Assembly (NCBI RefSeq): GCF_014651935.1
Contig: NZ_BMXV01000002.1
Coordinates: 62,001-126,000, forward strand
DNA from: Marinobacter zhanjiangensis
GTDB taxonomy: Bacteria > Pseudomonadota > Gammaproteobacteria > Pseudomonadales > Oleiphilaceae
DNA: 64,000 nt
Reading direction: 5' to 3'
Part shown: positions 25,847 through 34,187 of the stretch, one piece after another
Numbering within the stretch: the stretch's first letter is position 1
Layout of the letters: the number at the start of each line of letters is the position of its first letter
The notes under the pieces: generated by a model
Told to the model about the DNA's origin: nothing
Seen by the model: the letters and a program-made list of their open reading frames with translations, nothing else
The model's database searches: none
Translations under genes and position numbers: made by a program

Positions 25847-27607
25847 GTGACGGATTCCGCAAATCCCAGGCAGCTGCGACTGCTGATTGCCGATGACAGT
25901 AACACTGACCGGTTGATACTCCAGGCCATCCTGACCCGGCAGGGCCATGAGGTGCAGGCGGCCGTGGACGGTGAGGCCGCTGTGAACCTTTACGAGTCCT
26001 GGCAGCCCGACATGGTGCTGCTGGATGTGATGATGCCCCGGCTCGATGGCGTTGAAGCCGCCCGACGTATCAAGGAGCTGGCCGGGGAGCGGCTGGTGCC
26101 GGTGATTTTCCTGACCTCCCTGTCCGATTCCGGCGCGCTGGCGCAGTGCCTGGAGTCCGGCGGCGACGACTTTCTGCCCAAACCCTATAACCCGGTCATC
26201 ATCCGGGCCAAGCTGGGCGCCTTCGATCGCATGCGCCGCATGCACGAGACACTGACCCGGCAGCGGGATCTGATACGGGAGCGCAACGAGCAACTGCTGT
26301 CGGAACAGGTGACGGCCCGCCGGGTATTCGACAACATTGCCCATACCGGCTGCCTGGATGTGGCCGACATCCGTTACCACGCCTCGCCCCTGTCAGTGTT
26401 CAATGGCGACATCCTGTTTGCCTGCCCCAGGCCGGCTGGCGGCATGCACCTGCTGGTGGGGGACTTCACCGGCCACGGTCTGCCGGCCGCCATAGGCGCG
26501 CTGCCGGTGGCCGAAATCTTCTATGGCATGACCAGCAAGGGCTTCAGCGGCCCGGATGTGTTGCGGGAACTGAACCAGAAACTGGTTCGCATCCTGCCTA
26601 CCGGCATCTTCTGCTGTGCCTGTTTCGTGGAGGTGGATTTTCGCGATCGTCGCGTCCGTGCCTGGAACGGTGGTTTGCCCGACGGCTTTATCCTGCGCGT
26701 GGATGGCAGTCGGGATACCCTGCCGTCAACCGGGCTGCCCCTGGGTGTGCTCGCGCCTGAACGATTCGCCGCTTCCATGTCCGAATATGTGGTGCGGCCG
26801 GGGGATCAGCTTCTGCTGATGACCGATGGTGTTCTGGAGGCCGGCAACGCCGGGGGTGACTGGTTCGGCGAGCAGCGCCTGGCCAGGGTCCTCGACGAAT
26901 GCCCGGCGGACACGTCCCCGGCCGACTTCCTGGTGGAACAGGTGCAGGCGTTCAGTGGTCGTAGCGAAGATACCGACGACCTCACCATACTGGCGCTGAA
27001 GATATCGGCGGATGACCCGGTGGCCAGCCGGCCTCCGAAGGCCAGTCATTCAGCCCTGACCGGGCCCGCTTCCTGGTCTTGCCGTTATCAGTTGGACGGT
27101 GAAACCCTGGCGGGGTTCAACCCGCTGCCACTGTTGCTGCATGTATGCATGGCAGTTGCCGGCCTGCGTCAGCACAGTGGTCCGGTCTACACCATACTGT
27201 CAGAACTCTACAACAATGCCCTTGAGCACGGGATACTCCAGCTGTCGTCGTTGTGGAAGGATGGCGCGGAGGGTTTCAACCGGTATTATGCTGAACGTCA
27301 GGCACGTCTGAAACAGGTGGGCAGCGACCAGTACATACGGTTTGACCTGGAGCACCGGATGCGTGCTTCCGGGGGGCGGCTGATCATCCGCTGCCAGGAT
27401 TCCGGCAAGGGGTTCAAGGTTGACCGCAACCCCGGGCCGGTTCTGTCAGTGGGTTCGGAACGGGCGTTTGCCGGGCGGGGGATCCCGCTGATACAGCAGT
27501 TGTCCAGTGATCTGACATACAATAAGGAAGGAAATTGTGCCGAAGTAGTATATGATTGGAAGTCAGTTGATACCGGTTTTGAGGAGCGCGCCGGCTTTTC
27601 GGATTGA
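25847..27607 (+). CDS. Response regulator with PP2C phosphatase and HATPase kinase domains (HsbR-like)
   Basis: A 586-residue switch protein that can both phosphorylate and dephosphorylate a STAS partner, here most likely the one encoded just upstream. Domains in order: receiver (1-125; acidic 16-17, D60, T90, K112); a short coiled coil; SpoIIE/PP2C phosphatase (about 165-385; VGDFTGHGLPAA, LLLMTDGVLEAGN); and an RsbW-like HATPase (about 430-580; LSELYNNALEHGIL, FAGRGIPLI). The start is GTG 25847, with GAGAGGA 7 bases before. The receiver would be charged through the Hpt protein downstream. The architecture matches Pseudomonas HsbR. Confidence 0.88.
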   Translation: MTDSANPRQLRLLIADDSNTDRLILQAILTRQGHEVQAAVDGEAAVNLYESWQPDMVLLDVMMPRLDGVEAARRIKELAGERLVPVIFLTSLSDSGALAQCLESGGDDFLPKPYNPVIIRAKLGAFDRMRRMHETLTRQRDLIRERNEQLLSEQVTARRVFDNIAHTGCLDVADIRYHASPLSVFNGDILFACPRPAGGMHLLVGDFTGHGLPAAIGALPVAEIFYGMTSKGFSGPDVLRELNQKLVRILPTGIFCCACFVEVDFRDRRVRAWNGGLPDGFILRVDGSRDTLPSTGLPLGVLAPERFAASMSEYVVRPGDQLLLMTDGVLEAGNAGGDWFGEQRLARVLDECPADTSPADFLVEQVQAFSGRSEDTDDLTILALKISADDPVASRPPKASHSALTGPASWSCRYQLDGETLAGFNPLPLLLHVCMAVAGLRQHSGPVYTILSELYNNALEHGILQLSSLWKDGAEGFNRYYAERQARLKQVGSDQYIRFDLEHRMRASGGRLIIRCQDSGKGFKVDRNPGPVLSVGSERAFAGRGIPLIQQLSSDLTYNKEGNCAEVVYDWKSVDTGFEERAGFSD

Positions 27608-27704
27608 TGTCCGGGCAATGGGTTGTATTTTTTTGATACACCCAGATTATAGGTACAAAATACATCAAGAGCCTGATGTATCTTTGGCTCCCAAGAGGTT
27701 GGTT

Positions 27705-28052
27705 ATGAACGACAAGCCACACCTTGATGAAGAAGCTCTGGCAGAACTGCGGGATGTGATGGAGGATGAATTTGATATCCTCATACAGACCTACATCACC
27801 GATTCCAGCGAACGTATTAAAGCACTTCATCAGGCACTTTCCGGTAACGACCAGGATTCCTTTGCCAAGACCGCGCATAGTTTCAAGGGCAGCAGTATCA
27901 ACATCGGGGCCTCTCGTCTGGGAGATCTCTGCCTGTCCGCCGAAAAGGCTGGCCGCGAAGGGCGCCTGGACGACGCCAGGCAGGTGCTGCCCGAGCTGGA
28001 AGCCGAGTTTGTTACCGTTCGCCGAATGATGGAAGAATCCCTCCACGTTTAG
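27705..28052 (+). CDS. Hpt phosphotransfer protein (HptB-like)
   Basis: A 115-residue single-domain histidine phosphotransfer protein. The phospho-accepting residue is H58 in TAHSFKGSSINIGA, followed by the conserved helix LGDLCLSAEKAGREG. The open frame begins at 27552, but ATG 27705 is preceded by AGAGG and starts the domain. By analogy with HptB it would pass phosphate from hybrid sensor kinases, none of which is in this window, to the receiver domain of the preceding regulator. It ends the inserted module; the fliK promoters follow within 25 bases. Confidence 0.88.
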   Translation: MNDKPHLDEEALAELRDVMEDEFDILIQTYITDSSERIKALHQALSGNDQDSFAKTAHSFKGSSINIGASRLGDLCLSAEKAGREGRLDDARQVLPELEAEFVTVRRMMEESLHV

Positions 28053-28075
28053 CTTCCTGGCCCGATCAGGCTGCC

Positions 28076-28090
28076 TGGCACTGCTTTTGC
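28076..28090 (+). promoter_or_regulatory. Sigma-54 promoter P1 of fliK
   Basis: cTGGCACTGCTTTTGC matches the -24/-12 consensus almost perfectly. It is the upstream copy of a tandem pair whose starts are 18 bases apart. Confidence 0.88.
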
Positions 28091-28093
28091 GTT

Positions 28094-28108
28094 TGGCACC
28101 GCTTTTGC
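28094..28108 (+). promoter_or_regulatory. Sigma-54 promoter P2 of fliK
   Basis: tTGGCACCGCTTTTGCA is the second near-identical -24/-12 element. A small hairpin (GCCCC-GA-GGGGC, 28127-28138) lies in the predicted leader before the fliK start. Confidence 0.9.
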
Positions 28109-28169
28109 AATAGTCCTGATGAACACGCCCCGAGGGGCGCCCACAGTGAATCAGCGGCAAGAGGTTGCC

Positions 28170-29516
28170 ATGTCCGGAATGGTGCTAACCCAACTACTCA
28201 ACCCTGAATCGGGTATTGACCGTCCCGCCGCCGACAAGTCCCGGGACGGTGTCGGCCAGGGCCGACCCGAGAGCGGGCCCAGTCGGTATGACGAAGTGGT
28301 CCGCCAGCAGGAGAAGCGCCTGGAGCAACGACGTGCCCAGGAGCGCGACGTCCAGCAAAAGCGCCAGGAAGCTCGCCAACAGGAAGCTCGGCAACAGGAA
28401 ACGCATCAGCAGAAAACGGCCCAGCAGAACGACAAGCCGGCAAAGCCAGGCGCCGATGACCAACGGGCGGAAAAGTCCACCCGGGCGGCAAATGAACGCC
28501 GCACCGACACCGATCAGGCCGGCCGGTCCCGGGAGCAGGCCGGGCGCGCCGAAGAAGGGTCCGGACGTACCGCAGAAAACTCAGAGACCGTAACAAAGAC
28601 CGATGCGGGCGGTCAGGTGGATAGCAGCGATGATCAGCCGGTGGTTTTCGAGATGGTGGAGACCCTGGACGGCGCTGACGATGCCGGCATCGTGGGGCTG
28701 GTATCAAGCGGACAATCCCCGGAACAGAAACTGATGGCGCCAAGCGGCGAATCCGCCCGTTCTGCGGCCCGGGTGATGGCCTCCCTGACCGGAACCGGCC
28801 AGAAACCGGGTGGTCTGCCGACCACGGGCGCGATCTTTGCCGCCATGCTGGAAGCGGGGCAGGAAAAGGGCAAGCCGGGCGGTGATCTGTTGGCAGGGCT
28901 GCAGGGCAGCAACCTCCAGGGCCTGGCGGACAGCACCACCGCCAAAGCCACCGATAGCCTGACGGCCCAGGTGACAACCCGCCTTGCTGCGCCGGAGCTG
29001 TCGCAGCCCCTCAACCAGTCCGCGAGCCTTCGCGGGGTCGACGCCCAGGCGTTGATGAAGAACTACAGCACCAGTGTCGACGTGCCGGTCGGGGCCGATG
29101 AATGGGGCGAAAAGGTGATGGGCAAGCTGGCGTGGCTGACCGCCAGCCAGATGTCGGTGGCGGAGATTCATATAACGCCACCGGATATGGGTCCGCTGGA
29201 TGTCCGGGTTCAGGTGCAGAATGATCAGGCGGTGGTCAGTGTGCATGCGACCACACCGGCGGTGCGGGAACAGCTCGAACTCCATGGCCATCGTTTGCGG
29301 GATATGCTGAACGAACAGGGCCTGAGCCTGGAAGGGTTTGACGTATCCGACTCCCCCGGACGGGAGGCGGCGGACCAGCAGGGCGAGGGTGAGCAGTCCG
29401 GCGACGGCCGGTCCGGGCAGTCTCTGGCCGGCAATGAGGCGACCGGTGAGGCTGATATAACCGAAACCGGAGAGCTGGACCTTTCCTGGAAAGGCGAACT
29501 GGACCTGTACGCCTGA
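28170..29516 (+). CDS. fliK: Flagellar hook-length control protein FliK
   Basis: Secreted ruler that measures the hook and then flips FlhB export specificity. It has 448 residues. The N-terminal half is low complexity and charged, with a Gln/Arg/Glu-rich stretch (RQEARQQEARQQETHQQK, about 65-85). The conserved C-terminal domain is clear: WLTASQMSVAEIHITPPDMGPLDV-type sequence, then VSVHATTPAVREQLELHGHRL and LNEQGLSLEGFDVS. ATG 28170 is preferred (AAGAGG 5 bases before) over the upstream frame start at 28119. It is transcribed from its own twin sigma-54 promoters and followed by a strong terminator. Confidence 0.92.
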   Translation: MSGMVLTQLLNPESGIDRPAADKSRDGVGQGRPESGPSRYDEVVRQQEKRLEQRRAQERDVQQKRQEARQQEARQQETHQQKTAQQNDKPAKPGADDQRAEKSTRAANERRTDTDQAGRSREQAGRAEEGSGRTAENSETVTKTDAGGQVDSSDDQPVVFEMVETLDGADDAGIVGLVSSGQSPEQKLMAPSGESARSAARVMASLTGTGQKPGGLPTTGAIFAAMLEAGQEKGKPGGDLLAGLQGSNLQGLADSTTAKATDSLTAQVTTRLAAPELSQPLNQSASLRGVDAQALMKNYSTSVDVPVGADEWGEKVMGKLAWLTASQMSVAEIHITPPDMGPLDVRVQVQNDQAVVSVHATTPAVREQLELHGHRLRDMLNEQGLSLEGFDVSDSPGREAADQQGEGEQSGDGRSGQSLAGNEATGEADITETGELDLSWKGELDLYA

Positions 29517-29582
29517 TCCGGCGTACGGGCCCGGGATTAGCCAGACCCTGATCCAGCGGTTACACTTTGCACAGTAGAGGAA

Positions 29583-29609
29583 AAGCCAGCCTGAGGGCTG
29601 GCTTTTTTG
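29583..29609 (+). terminator. Rho-independent terminator after fliK
   Basis: AAGCCAGCC (29583-29591), loop TGAG, GGCTGGCTT (29596-29604), then TTTTG. It isolates fliK from fliL. Confidence 0.92.
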
Positions 29610-29656
29610 TAGTACGGCTACCGGGAGCCGTACCGGAAAGGCGCAAATGGAATTAT

Positions 29657-29671
29657 TGGCTCGGGGTTTGC
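29657..29671 (+). promoter_or_regulatory. Sigma-54 promoter of the fliLMNOPQR-flhB operon
   Basis: tTGGCTCGGGGTTTGCT has exact -24/-12 spacing and ends 61 bases before fliL, after the fliK terminator. Confidence 0.82.
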
Positions 29672-29732
29672 TTTACCTCTTGTGAACAGGGATTTTCAGG
29701 CAATGATCGGCAAAAAATTGACGGAATTCTGA

Positions 29733-30236
29733 ATGGCTGAAAATAACGAAGTGGCGGCAGCGCCGAAAAAGAAGGGTCGGCTCAAGACGATCCTGCTGTT
29801 GATTGTGGTGCTGGTGTTGGCAATAGGCCTGTCCATCGCAGGAACCTTGTGGTTCCTCGGCCAGGGCGACGACAGCACGGCCGACGGCGACACAGAGGCG
29901 GCCGCCGAGGAAGTCTTCGTGCCGGCCAGCTACCTGGTGATGGACAAGCCGCTGGTGACCACCATCAGCAACCCGGGCAGGCAGCGATACATTCAGGTCT
30001 ACCTGGCCCTGGAGTCCAGCCAGGAGGCGGCGTTGCAGGCCGCCCGGAAGCACTTGCCGTTATTGCGCAACGCACTGATTTCCGAGTTGGGCACATCGGA
30101 ATTCACGGCACTGCAGACAGTGGAAGGGCGACAGGCCCTGCCAGAGCGTTTGCTGGCAACGGTCAACACGACCCTGGAAGCGGAGGGAGAGCCCGCCGTG
30201 GACCGGGTTCTGTTACGGAACTTTGTCGTTCAGTAA
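29733..30236 (+). CDS. fliL: Flagellar basal body-associated protein FliL
   Basis: Single-span inner-membrane protein around the stator that supports torque and rod stability. It has 167 residues: a Lys-rich cytoplasmic start (PKKKGRLK), one membrane helix (ILLLIVVLVLAIGLSIAGTL, about 16-40), an acidic linker and the periplasmic FliL domain (VTTISNPGRQRYIQVYLALE; RKHLPLLRNALISELG). The ribosome site before ATG 29733 is weak. It is the first gene of the long basal-body and export operon. Confidence 0.93.
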   Translation: MAENNEVAAAPKKKGRLKTILLLIVVLVLAIGLSIAGTLWFLGQGDDSTADGDTEAAAEEVFVPASYLVMDKPLVTTISNPGRQRYIQVYLALESSQEAALQAARKHLPLLRNALISELGTSEFTALQTVEGRQALPERLLATVNTTLEAEGEPAVDRVLLRNFVVQ

Positions 30237-30326
30237 AACGTGATTCAGTGAAAACCGTTCAGGGCAGGGACCGACCGATGCACCGGTCATGTCCGACTGA
30301 ACTGCAGGCAGTCAGAGGCTGAAACT

Positions 30327-31325
30327 ATGCAGGATCTACTCTCGCAGGACGAAATCGATGCGCTACTCCACGGTGTGGACGATGGCGACGTTGATACCTA
30401 TGACGAGACCGACGAAGAGGGTGTCAAGAGCTACGACCTGGCCAGCCAGGACCGTATTGTTCGTGGCCGGATGCCCACCCTCGAAATGATCAACGAGCGT
30501 TTCGCCCGCTATACCCGCATCAGTCTGTTCAACCTGCTGCGCCGCAACGCCGATGTATCCACCGGTGGCATCCAGATCATGAAGTTCGGTGAGTACATCC
30601 ACACCCTGTATGTGCCCACCAGCCTCAACCTGGTCAAGGTACGGCCGCTTCGCGGGGCCGGGCTGTTTATCCTGGATGCCAAGCTGGTGTTCAAGCTGGT
30701 GGACAACTTTTTCGGTGGTGAGGGCCGCCACGCCAAGATCGAGGGGCGGGAGTTCACCCCCACCGAAACCCGCATTGTGCAGATGGTTCTCGACCAGGTG
30801 TTCGTGGACATGCGGGAAGCCTGGCAGGCGGTTCTCAAGGTGGATTTCGAGTACCTGAGTTCAGAGGTCAACCCGGCCATGGCGAATATCGTCAGCCCCA
30901 GTGAGGTGGTGGTGATCAGCACCTTCCACGTGGAGCTGGACGGCGGCGGTGGCGAGCTGCACATGGCGCTGCCGTACTCCATGATCGAACCCATCCGGGA
31001 GATACTTGATGCCGGCGTGCAGAGTGATATCGACGATGTTGACGAGCGCTGGGTCAATGCCCTGCAGGAAGACATCAAGGATGTGGTGGTGCCGGTGAAT
31101 GCCATGGTGTGCCGGCGCCGGATCTCGTTGCGGGAGGTGGCCAATTTCAAGGCCGGTGACGTGATTCCGGTGGAAATGCCCGAGACCATGGACATGACCG
31201 CCAACGGCATTCCCATCTACAAGGCAACCCTGGGGACCCGTGACGGCAAGATGGCCCTGAGAATCAGGGAACGCGCCAAGATTCCGAAGGTGAAAAAACA
31301 ACTGAAGGTAGGTAAACATGGCTGA
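30327..31325 (+). CDS. fliM: Flagellar motor switch protein FliM
   Basis: C-ring protein that binds CheY-P at its N-terminus and so sets rotation direction. It has 332 residues. The CheY-binding motif is at the extreme N-terminus (LLSQDEIDALLHGV). The middle CheC-like domain contains GAGLFILDAKLVFKLVDNFFGG and the C-terminal SpoA domain contacts FliN (VNAMVCRRRISLREVANFKAGDVI). The length is near that of E. coli FliM (334). It overlaps fliN by 8 bases. Confidence 0.96.
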   Translation: MQDLLSQDEIDALLHGVDDGDVDTYDETDEEGVKSYDLASQDRIVRGRMPTLEMINERFARYTRISLFNLLRRNADVSTGGIQIMKFGEYIHTLYVPTSLNLVKVRPLRGAGLFILDAKLVFKLVDNFFGGEGRHAKIEGREFTPTETRIVQMVLDQVFVDMREAWQAVLKVDFEYLSSEVNPAMANIVSPSEVVVISTFHVELDGGGGELHMALPYSMIEPIREILDAGVQSDIDDVDERWVNALQEDIKDVVVPVNAMVCRRRISLREVANFKAGDVIPVEMPETMDMTANGIPIYKATLGTRDGKMALRIRERAKIPKVKKQLKVGKHG

Positions 31326-31863
31326 CGACGACAACAAAGACGACCGCGAGCTCAGTGAGGACGAAAAACTGGCGGCCGAGTGGGAAGCTGCCATGGAGGA
31401 GTCCGGCGACGATGACGGCGATGAGTCGTCCGCAGACGATCGCAACGATGAATGGGCCGCCGCGATGTCGGAAGCCGAGGACGGCGGGGACTCGAAGAGT
31501 GCTGGTGACAAGGGTACAGACAGTGCCGGCAGGCAGGTAAAGGCCGCGCCCATGGAGGACTTCGGCGACGTTACGGAGCCCCAGGGGATTCCGGGTACCG
31601 AGCCGGACCTGGACGTGATTCTGGATATCCCGGTGACCATCTCCATGGAGGTGGGCAATACCCAGATTCCCATCCGCAACCTGCTGCAGCTCAACCAGGG
31701 CTCGGTGATCGAGCTCGACCGCCTGGCCGGCGAGCCTCTTGACGTGCTGGTCAACGGTACCCTGATTGCCCACGGTGAGGTGGTCATGGTGAACGAGAAG
31801 TTCGGTATCCGCCTGACCGACGTTATCAGCCCCGGCGAGCGCATCAAGCGCCTGCAGAAATAA
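31318..31863 (+). CDS. fliN: Flagellar motor switch protein FliN
   Basis: C-ring base protein of the SpoA family that also docks FliH. It has 181 residues against about 137 in E. coli. The extra length is a very acidic N-terminus (about 1-75, many Asp/Glu with repeated EWEAAMEESGDDDGDE-type and DEWAAAMSEAED segments). The SpoA domain (about 95-180) is normal: LDVILDIPVTISMEVG, LLQLNQGSVIELDRLAGEP, DVLVNGTLIAHGEVVMV. It is coupled to fliM by overlap, and fliO starts two bases after its stop. Confidence 0.95.
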   Translation: MADDDNKDDRELSEDEKLAAEWEAAMEESGDDDGDESSADDRNDEWAAAMSEAEDGGDSKSAGDKGTDSAGRQVKAAPMEDFGDVTEPQGIPGTEPDLDVILDIPVTISMEVGNTQIPIRNLLQLNQGSVIELDRLAGEPLDVLVNGTLIAHGEVVMVNEKFGIRLTDVISPGERIKRLQK

Positions 31864-31865
31864 TC

Positions 31866-32351
31866 ATGGTCTGGCGATCCGGCAGTCTGTCCGCGGCGGT
31901 GTTTCTGACCCTGTTGCCCGCTCTGGCTATTGCCCAGGAGACCACCACGCCGGTGTCACCGGAGTCCGGCGGGTCGTCGGGGCAGGGCGATGCCATTGCG
32001 TCACTGACAACCATGGGCATCGGCCTGCTGGTGGTGGTGGCGCTGATCTTCGGCTGCGCCTGGCTGGTAAAGCGCATGAGCGGCCTGACCGGGATGAATT
32101 CCGGCACCATGAAGGTAGTCGCTGTCATGGGCCTGGGTGCCCGGGAAAGGATTGCCCTGATCGACGTGGCAGGCACCCAGATCCTGGTGGGTATCACGCC
32201 CTCTGCCATCCGCACCCTGCACGTGTTCGATGAGCCGGTCGTCAGCCCGGGGCAGGAAGCCAGCGGTGATTTTGCCCGCAAGCTTCATGGCCTGATCGGC
32301 CGCAAATGGAAACCGGACAGCGCAGACCACCGTCAGGGAGGGCCGGACTGA
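31866..32351 (+). CDS. fliO: Flagellar export apparatus protein FliO
   Basis: Small membrane protein that helps assemble the FliPQR export gate. It has 161 residues: a cleavable-looking N-terminal hydrophobic segment ([14 protein letters not shown]), a periplasmic Ser/Gly-rich stretch, one membrane helix ([22 protein letters not shown], about 50-70), and the conserved cytoplasmic part ([26 protein letters not shown]). It begins two bases after fliN and overlaps fliP by one base. Confidence 0.9.
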   Translation: MVWRSGSLSAAVFLTLLPALAIAQETTTPVSPESGGSSGQGDAIASLTTMGIGLLVVVALIFGCAWLVKRMSGLTGMNSGTMKVVAVMGLGARERIALIDVAGTQILVGITPSAIRTLHVFDEPVVSPGQEASGDFARKLHGLIGRKWKPDSADHRQGGPD

Positions 32352-33097
32352 TGCGCTGGCTGTTGATTCTGGCGGGGCTGATGCTGGCCCCGGACGTATT
32401 GGCCCAGGACGGCTTTGGCGGCATTCCCGGCATACCGGCGGTGACCATGACCCCGGGCGAGGAGGGGCAGGAATACTCGGTTACCCTGCAGATCCTGGCC
32501 TTCATGACGGCGCTGACCTTCCTGCCGGCCATGCTGATGATGATGACCTCGTTCACCCGCATCATCGTGGTGTTTGCCATCTTGCGCCAGGCCCTGGGCC
32601 TGCAGTCGACGCCGTCGAACCAGATCCTCCTCGGGCTGGCGCTTTTCCTGAGCATTTTCATCATGAAGCCGGTGTTCGAGGAGGCCAACCAGGTGGGGTT
32701 GCAACCCTACATGGCGGAGGAGATCACCTCCCTGGAGGCGGTGGAGGCAGCCAGCGGCCCCTTCCGGGAGTTCATGCTGGCGCAGACCCGGGAAAGCGAC
32801 CTGGGGCTGTTCATGCGCATTGCCGACGAGCAGTACGACACTCCCCAGGATGTCTCGTTCTGGGTGCTGATGCCGGCCTTTGTCACCAGTGAGCTGAAAA
32901 CCGCCTTTCAGATCGGCTTTATTCTGTTCATCCCCTTTCTGATCATCGACATGGTGGTGGCGAGCGTGCTGATGGCGATGGGTATGATGATGCTGTCGCC
33001 CATCATTATCTCGCTGCCGTTCAAGATCATGCTGTTCGTGCTGGTGGACGGCTGGGCGCTGATCATGGGCACACTGGCTGCCAGCTACGGAATATAG
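32351..33097 (+). CDS. fliP: Flagellar export gate protein FliP
   Basis: Core subunit of the membrane export channel; five copies form the gate with FliR and FliQ. It has 248 residues with a cleavable signal peptide ([16 protein letters not shown]). The family signature [20 protein letters not shown] is followed by [23 protein letters not shown] and a C-terminal [22 protein letters not shown] 32351 overlaps the fliO stop (ATGA type); the longer frame from 32306 is inside fliO. Confidence 0.96.
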   Translation: MRWLLILAGLMLAPDVLAQDGFGGIPGIPAVTMTPGEEGQEYSVTLQILAFMTALTFLPAMLMMMTSFTRIIVVFAILRQALGLQSTPSNQILLGLALFLSIFIMKPVFEEANQVGLQPYMAEEITSLEAVEAASGPFREFMLAQTRESDLGLFMRIADEQYDTPQDVSFWVLMPAFVTSELKTAFQIGFILFIPFLIIDMVVASVLMAMGMMMLSPIIISLPFKIMLFVLVDGWALIMGTLAASYGI

Positions 33098-33107
33098 GGA
33101 GTTTGCC

Positions 33108-33377
33108 ATGACACCGGAAACCGTTATCGACATCATGCGCGAAGCACTGTGGATGATCGTGATGCTGGCTACCCTGATTATCGGTCCGGGGCTGGCAATC
33201 GGCCTGGTGGTGAGTACTTTTCAGGCCGCCACCCAGATCAACGAGCAGACCCTCAGTTTCCTGCCGCGGTTGCTGGTTACCCTGTTGATGATCATCTTTG
33301 CCGGGCCCTGGATGCTGACCCAGTTGCTGGACCATGCCGAAGGGCTGATCGGCAGCATTCCGTACCTGATCGGATGA
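33108..33377 (+). CDS. fliQ: Flagellar export gate protein FliQ
   Basis: An 89-residue protein with two membrane helices, four copies of which wrap the FliPR gate. Typical features are the first helix MIVMLATLIIGPGLAIGLVVS, the loop FQAATQINEQTLSFLPRL, and the second helix LLMIIFAGPWMLTQL. The length is the same as in E. coli (89). AGGGAG is found 7 bases before the ATG. It lies between fliP and fliR. Confidence 0.96.
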   Translation: MTPETVIDIMREALWMIVMLATLIIGPGLAIGLVVSTFQAATQINEQTLSFLPRLLVTLLMIIFAGPWMLTQLLDHAEGLIGSIPYLIG

Positions 33378-33384
33378 GGCGGGC

Positions 33385-34170
33385 ATGATCCCCGCCGATC
33401 TGAGCGCGGAGGTGATCAGCCAGTGGGTGGGCCAGCACCTCTGGCCGTTGTTCCGTATTGCCAGTTTTTTCATGGTGATACCGTTCATCGGCACCCAGCT
33501 GGTGCCGGCGCGGATTCGTCTGGGGCTGGCACTGCTGACCACCATCCTGATTGTTCCCATGTTGCCGCCAGTCCCGCAGGTGGAAGCGCTCAGCGGCGAT
33601 GCGGTGATCATTACCCTGCAGCAGATCCTGATCGGCGTCGGTATGGGGTTCGCGCTGACCGCGCTGTTCCAGTTGTTTGTGGTCGCCGGCCAGATGATAG
33701 CCATGCAGATGGGGCTCGGTTTCGCCTCCATGAACGATCCCGCCCATGGGGTGAACGTCACCATCCTGTCCCAGATCTACAGCATCACCATCACGCTGCT
33801 TTATCTGTCGATGAATGGTCATCTGGTGGCCATCGAGGTATTCCTGGAGAGCTTCCGCACCATTCCCATCGGCATGGAAGGGCTGGGCCAGGAGGGCGTC
33901 TGGCAGCTGGCCCATCGGATCAGCTGGATGTTCGTGTCAGCCGTGCTGCTGGCACTGCCGGCGGTGACCGCTGTTTTCATCGTCAATATTTCCTTCGGTG
34001 TCATGACCCGGGCGGCACCGCAGATGAATATCTTCGCCCTGGGTTTCCCGATTGGCCTGATTTTTGGATTGTTCTCTATCTGGGTGCTGCACGCCAATTT
34101 TCTGCCACATTTCGAGCAGTACACCCGCGAGACTTTCCAATTCATGCGACAGCTTCAGGGGCAACCCTGA
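33385..34170 (+). CDS. fliR: Flagellar export gate protein FliR
   Basis: Single-copy gate subunit of the FliPQR complex. It has 261 residues with about six hydrophobic segments. Conserved landmarks: FFMVIPFIGTQLVPARIRLGLAL, MGFALTALFQLFVVAGQMIAM-type sequence followed by GLGFASM, and the C-terminal RAAPQMNIFALGFPIGL. It begins 7 bases after fliQ and is followed 17 bases later by flhB. Confidence 0.95.
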   Translation: MIPADLSAEVISQWVGQHLWPLFRIASFFMVIPFIGTQLVPARIRLGLALLTTILIVPMLPPVPQVEALSGDAVIITLQQILIGVGMGFALTALFQLFVVAGQMIAMQMGLGFASMNDPAHGVNVTILSQIYSITITLLYLSMNGHLVAIEVFLESFRTIPIGMEGLGQEGVWQLAHRISWMFVSAVLLALPAVTAVFIVNISFGVMTRAAPQMNIFALGFPIGLIFGLFSIWVLHANFLPHFEQYTRETFQFMRQLQGQP

Positions 34171-34187
34171 GCTAACAGTGACGGGCC

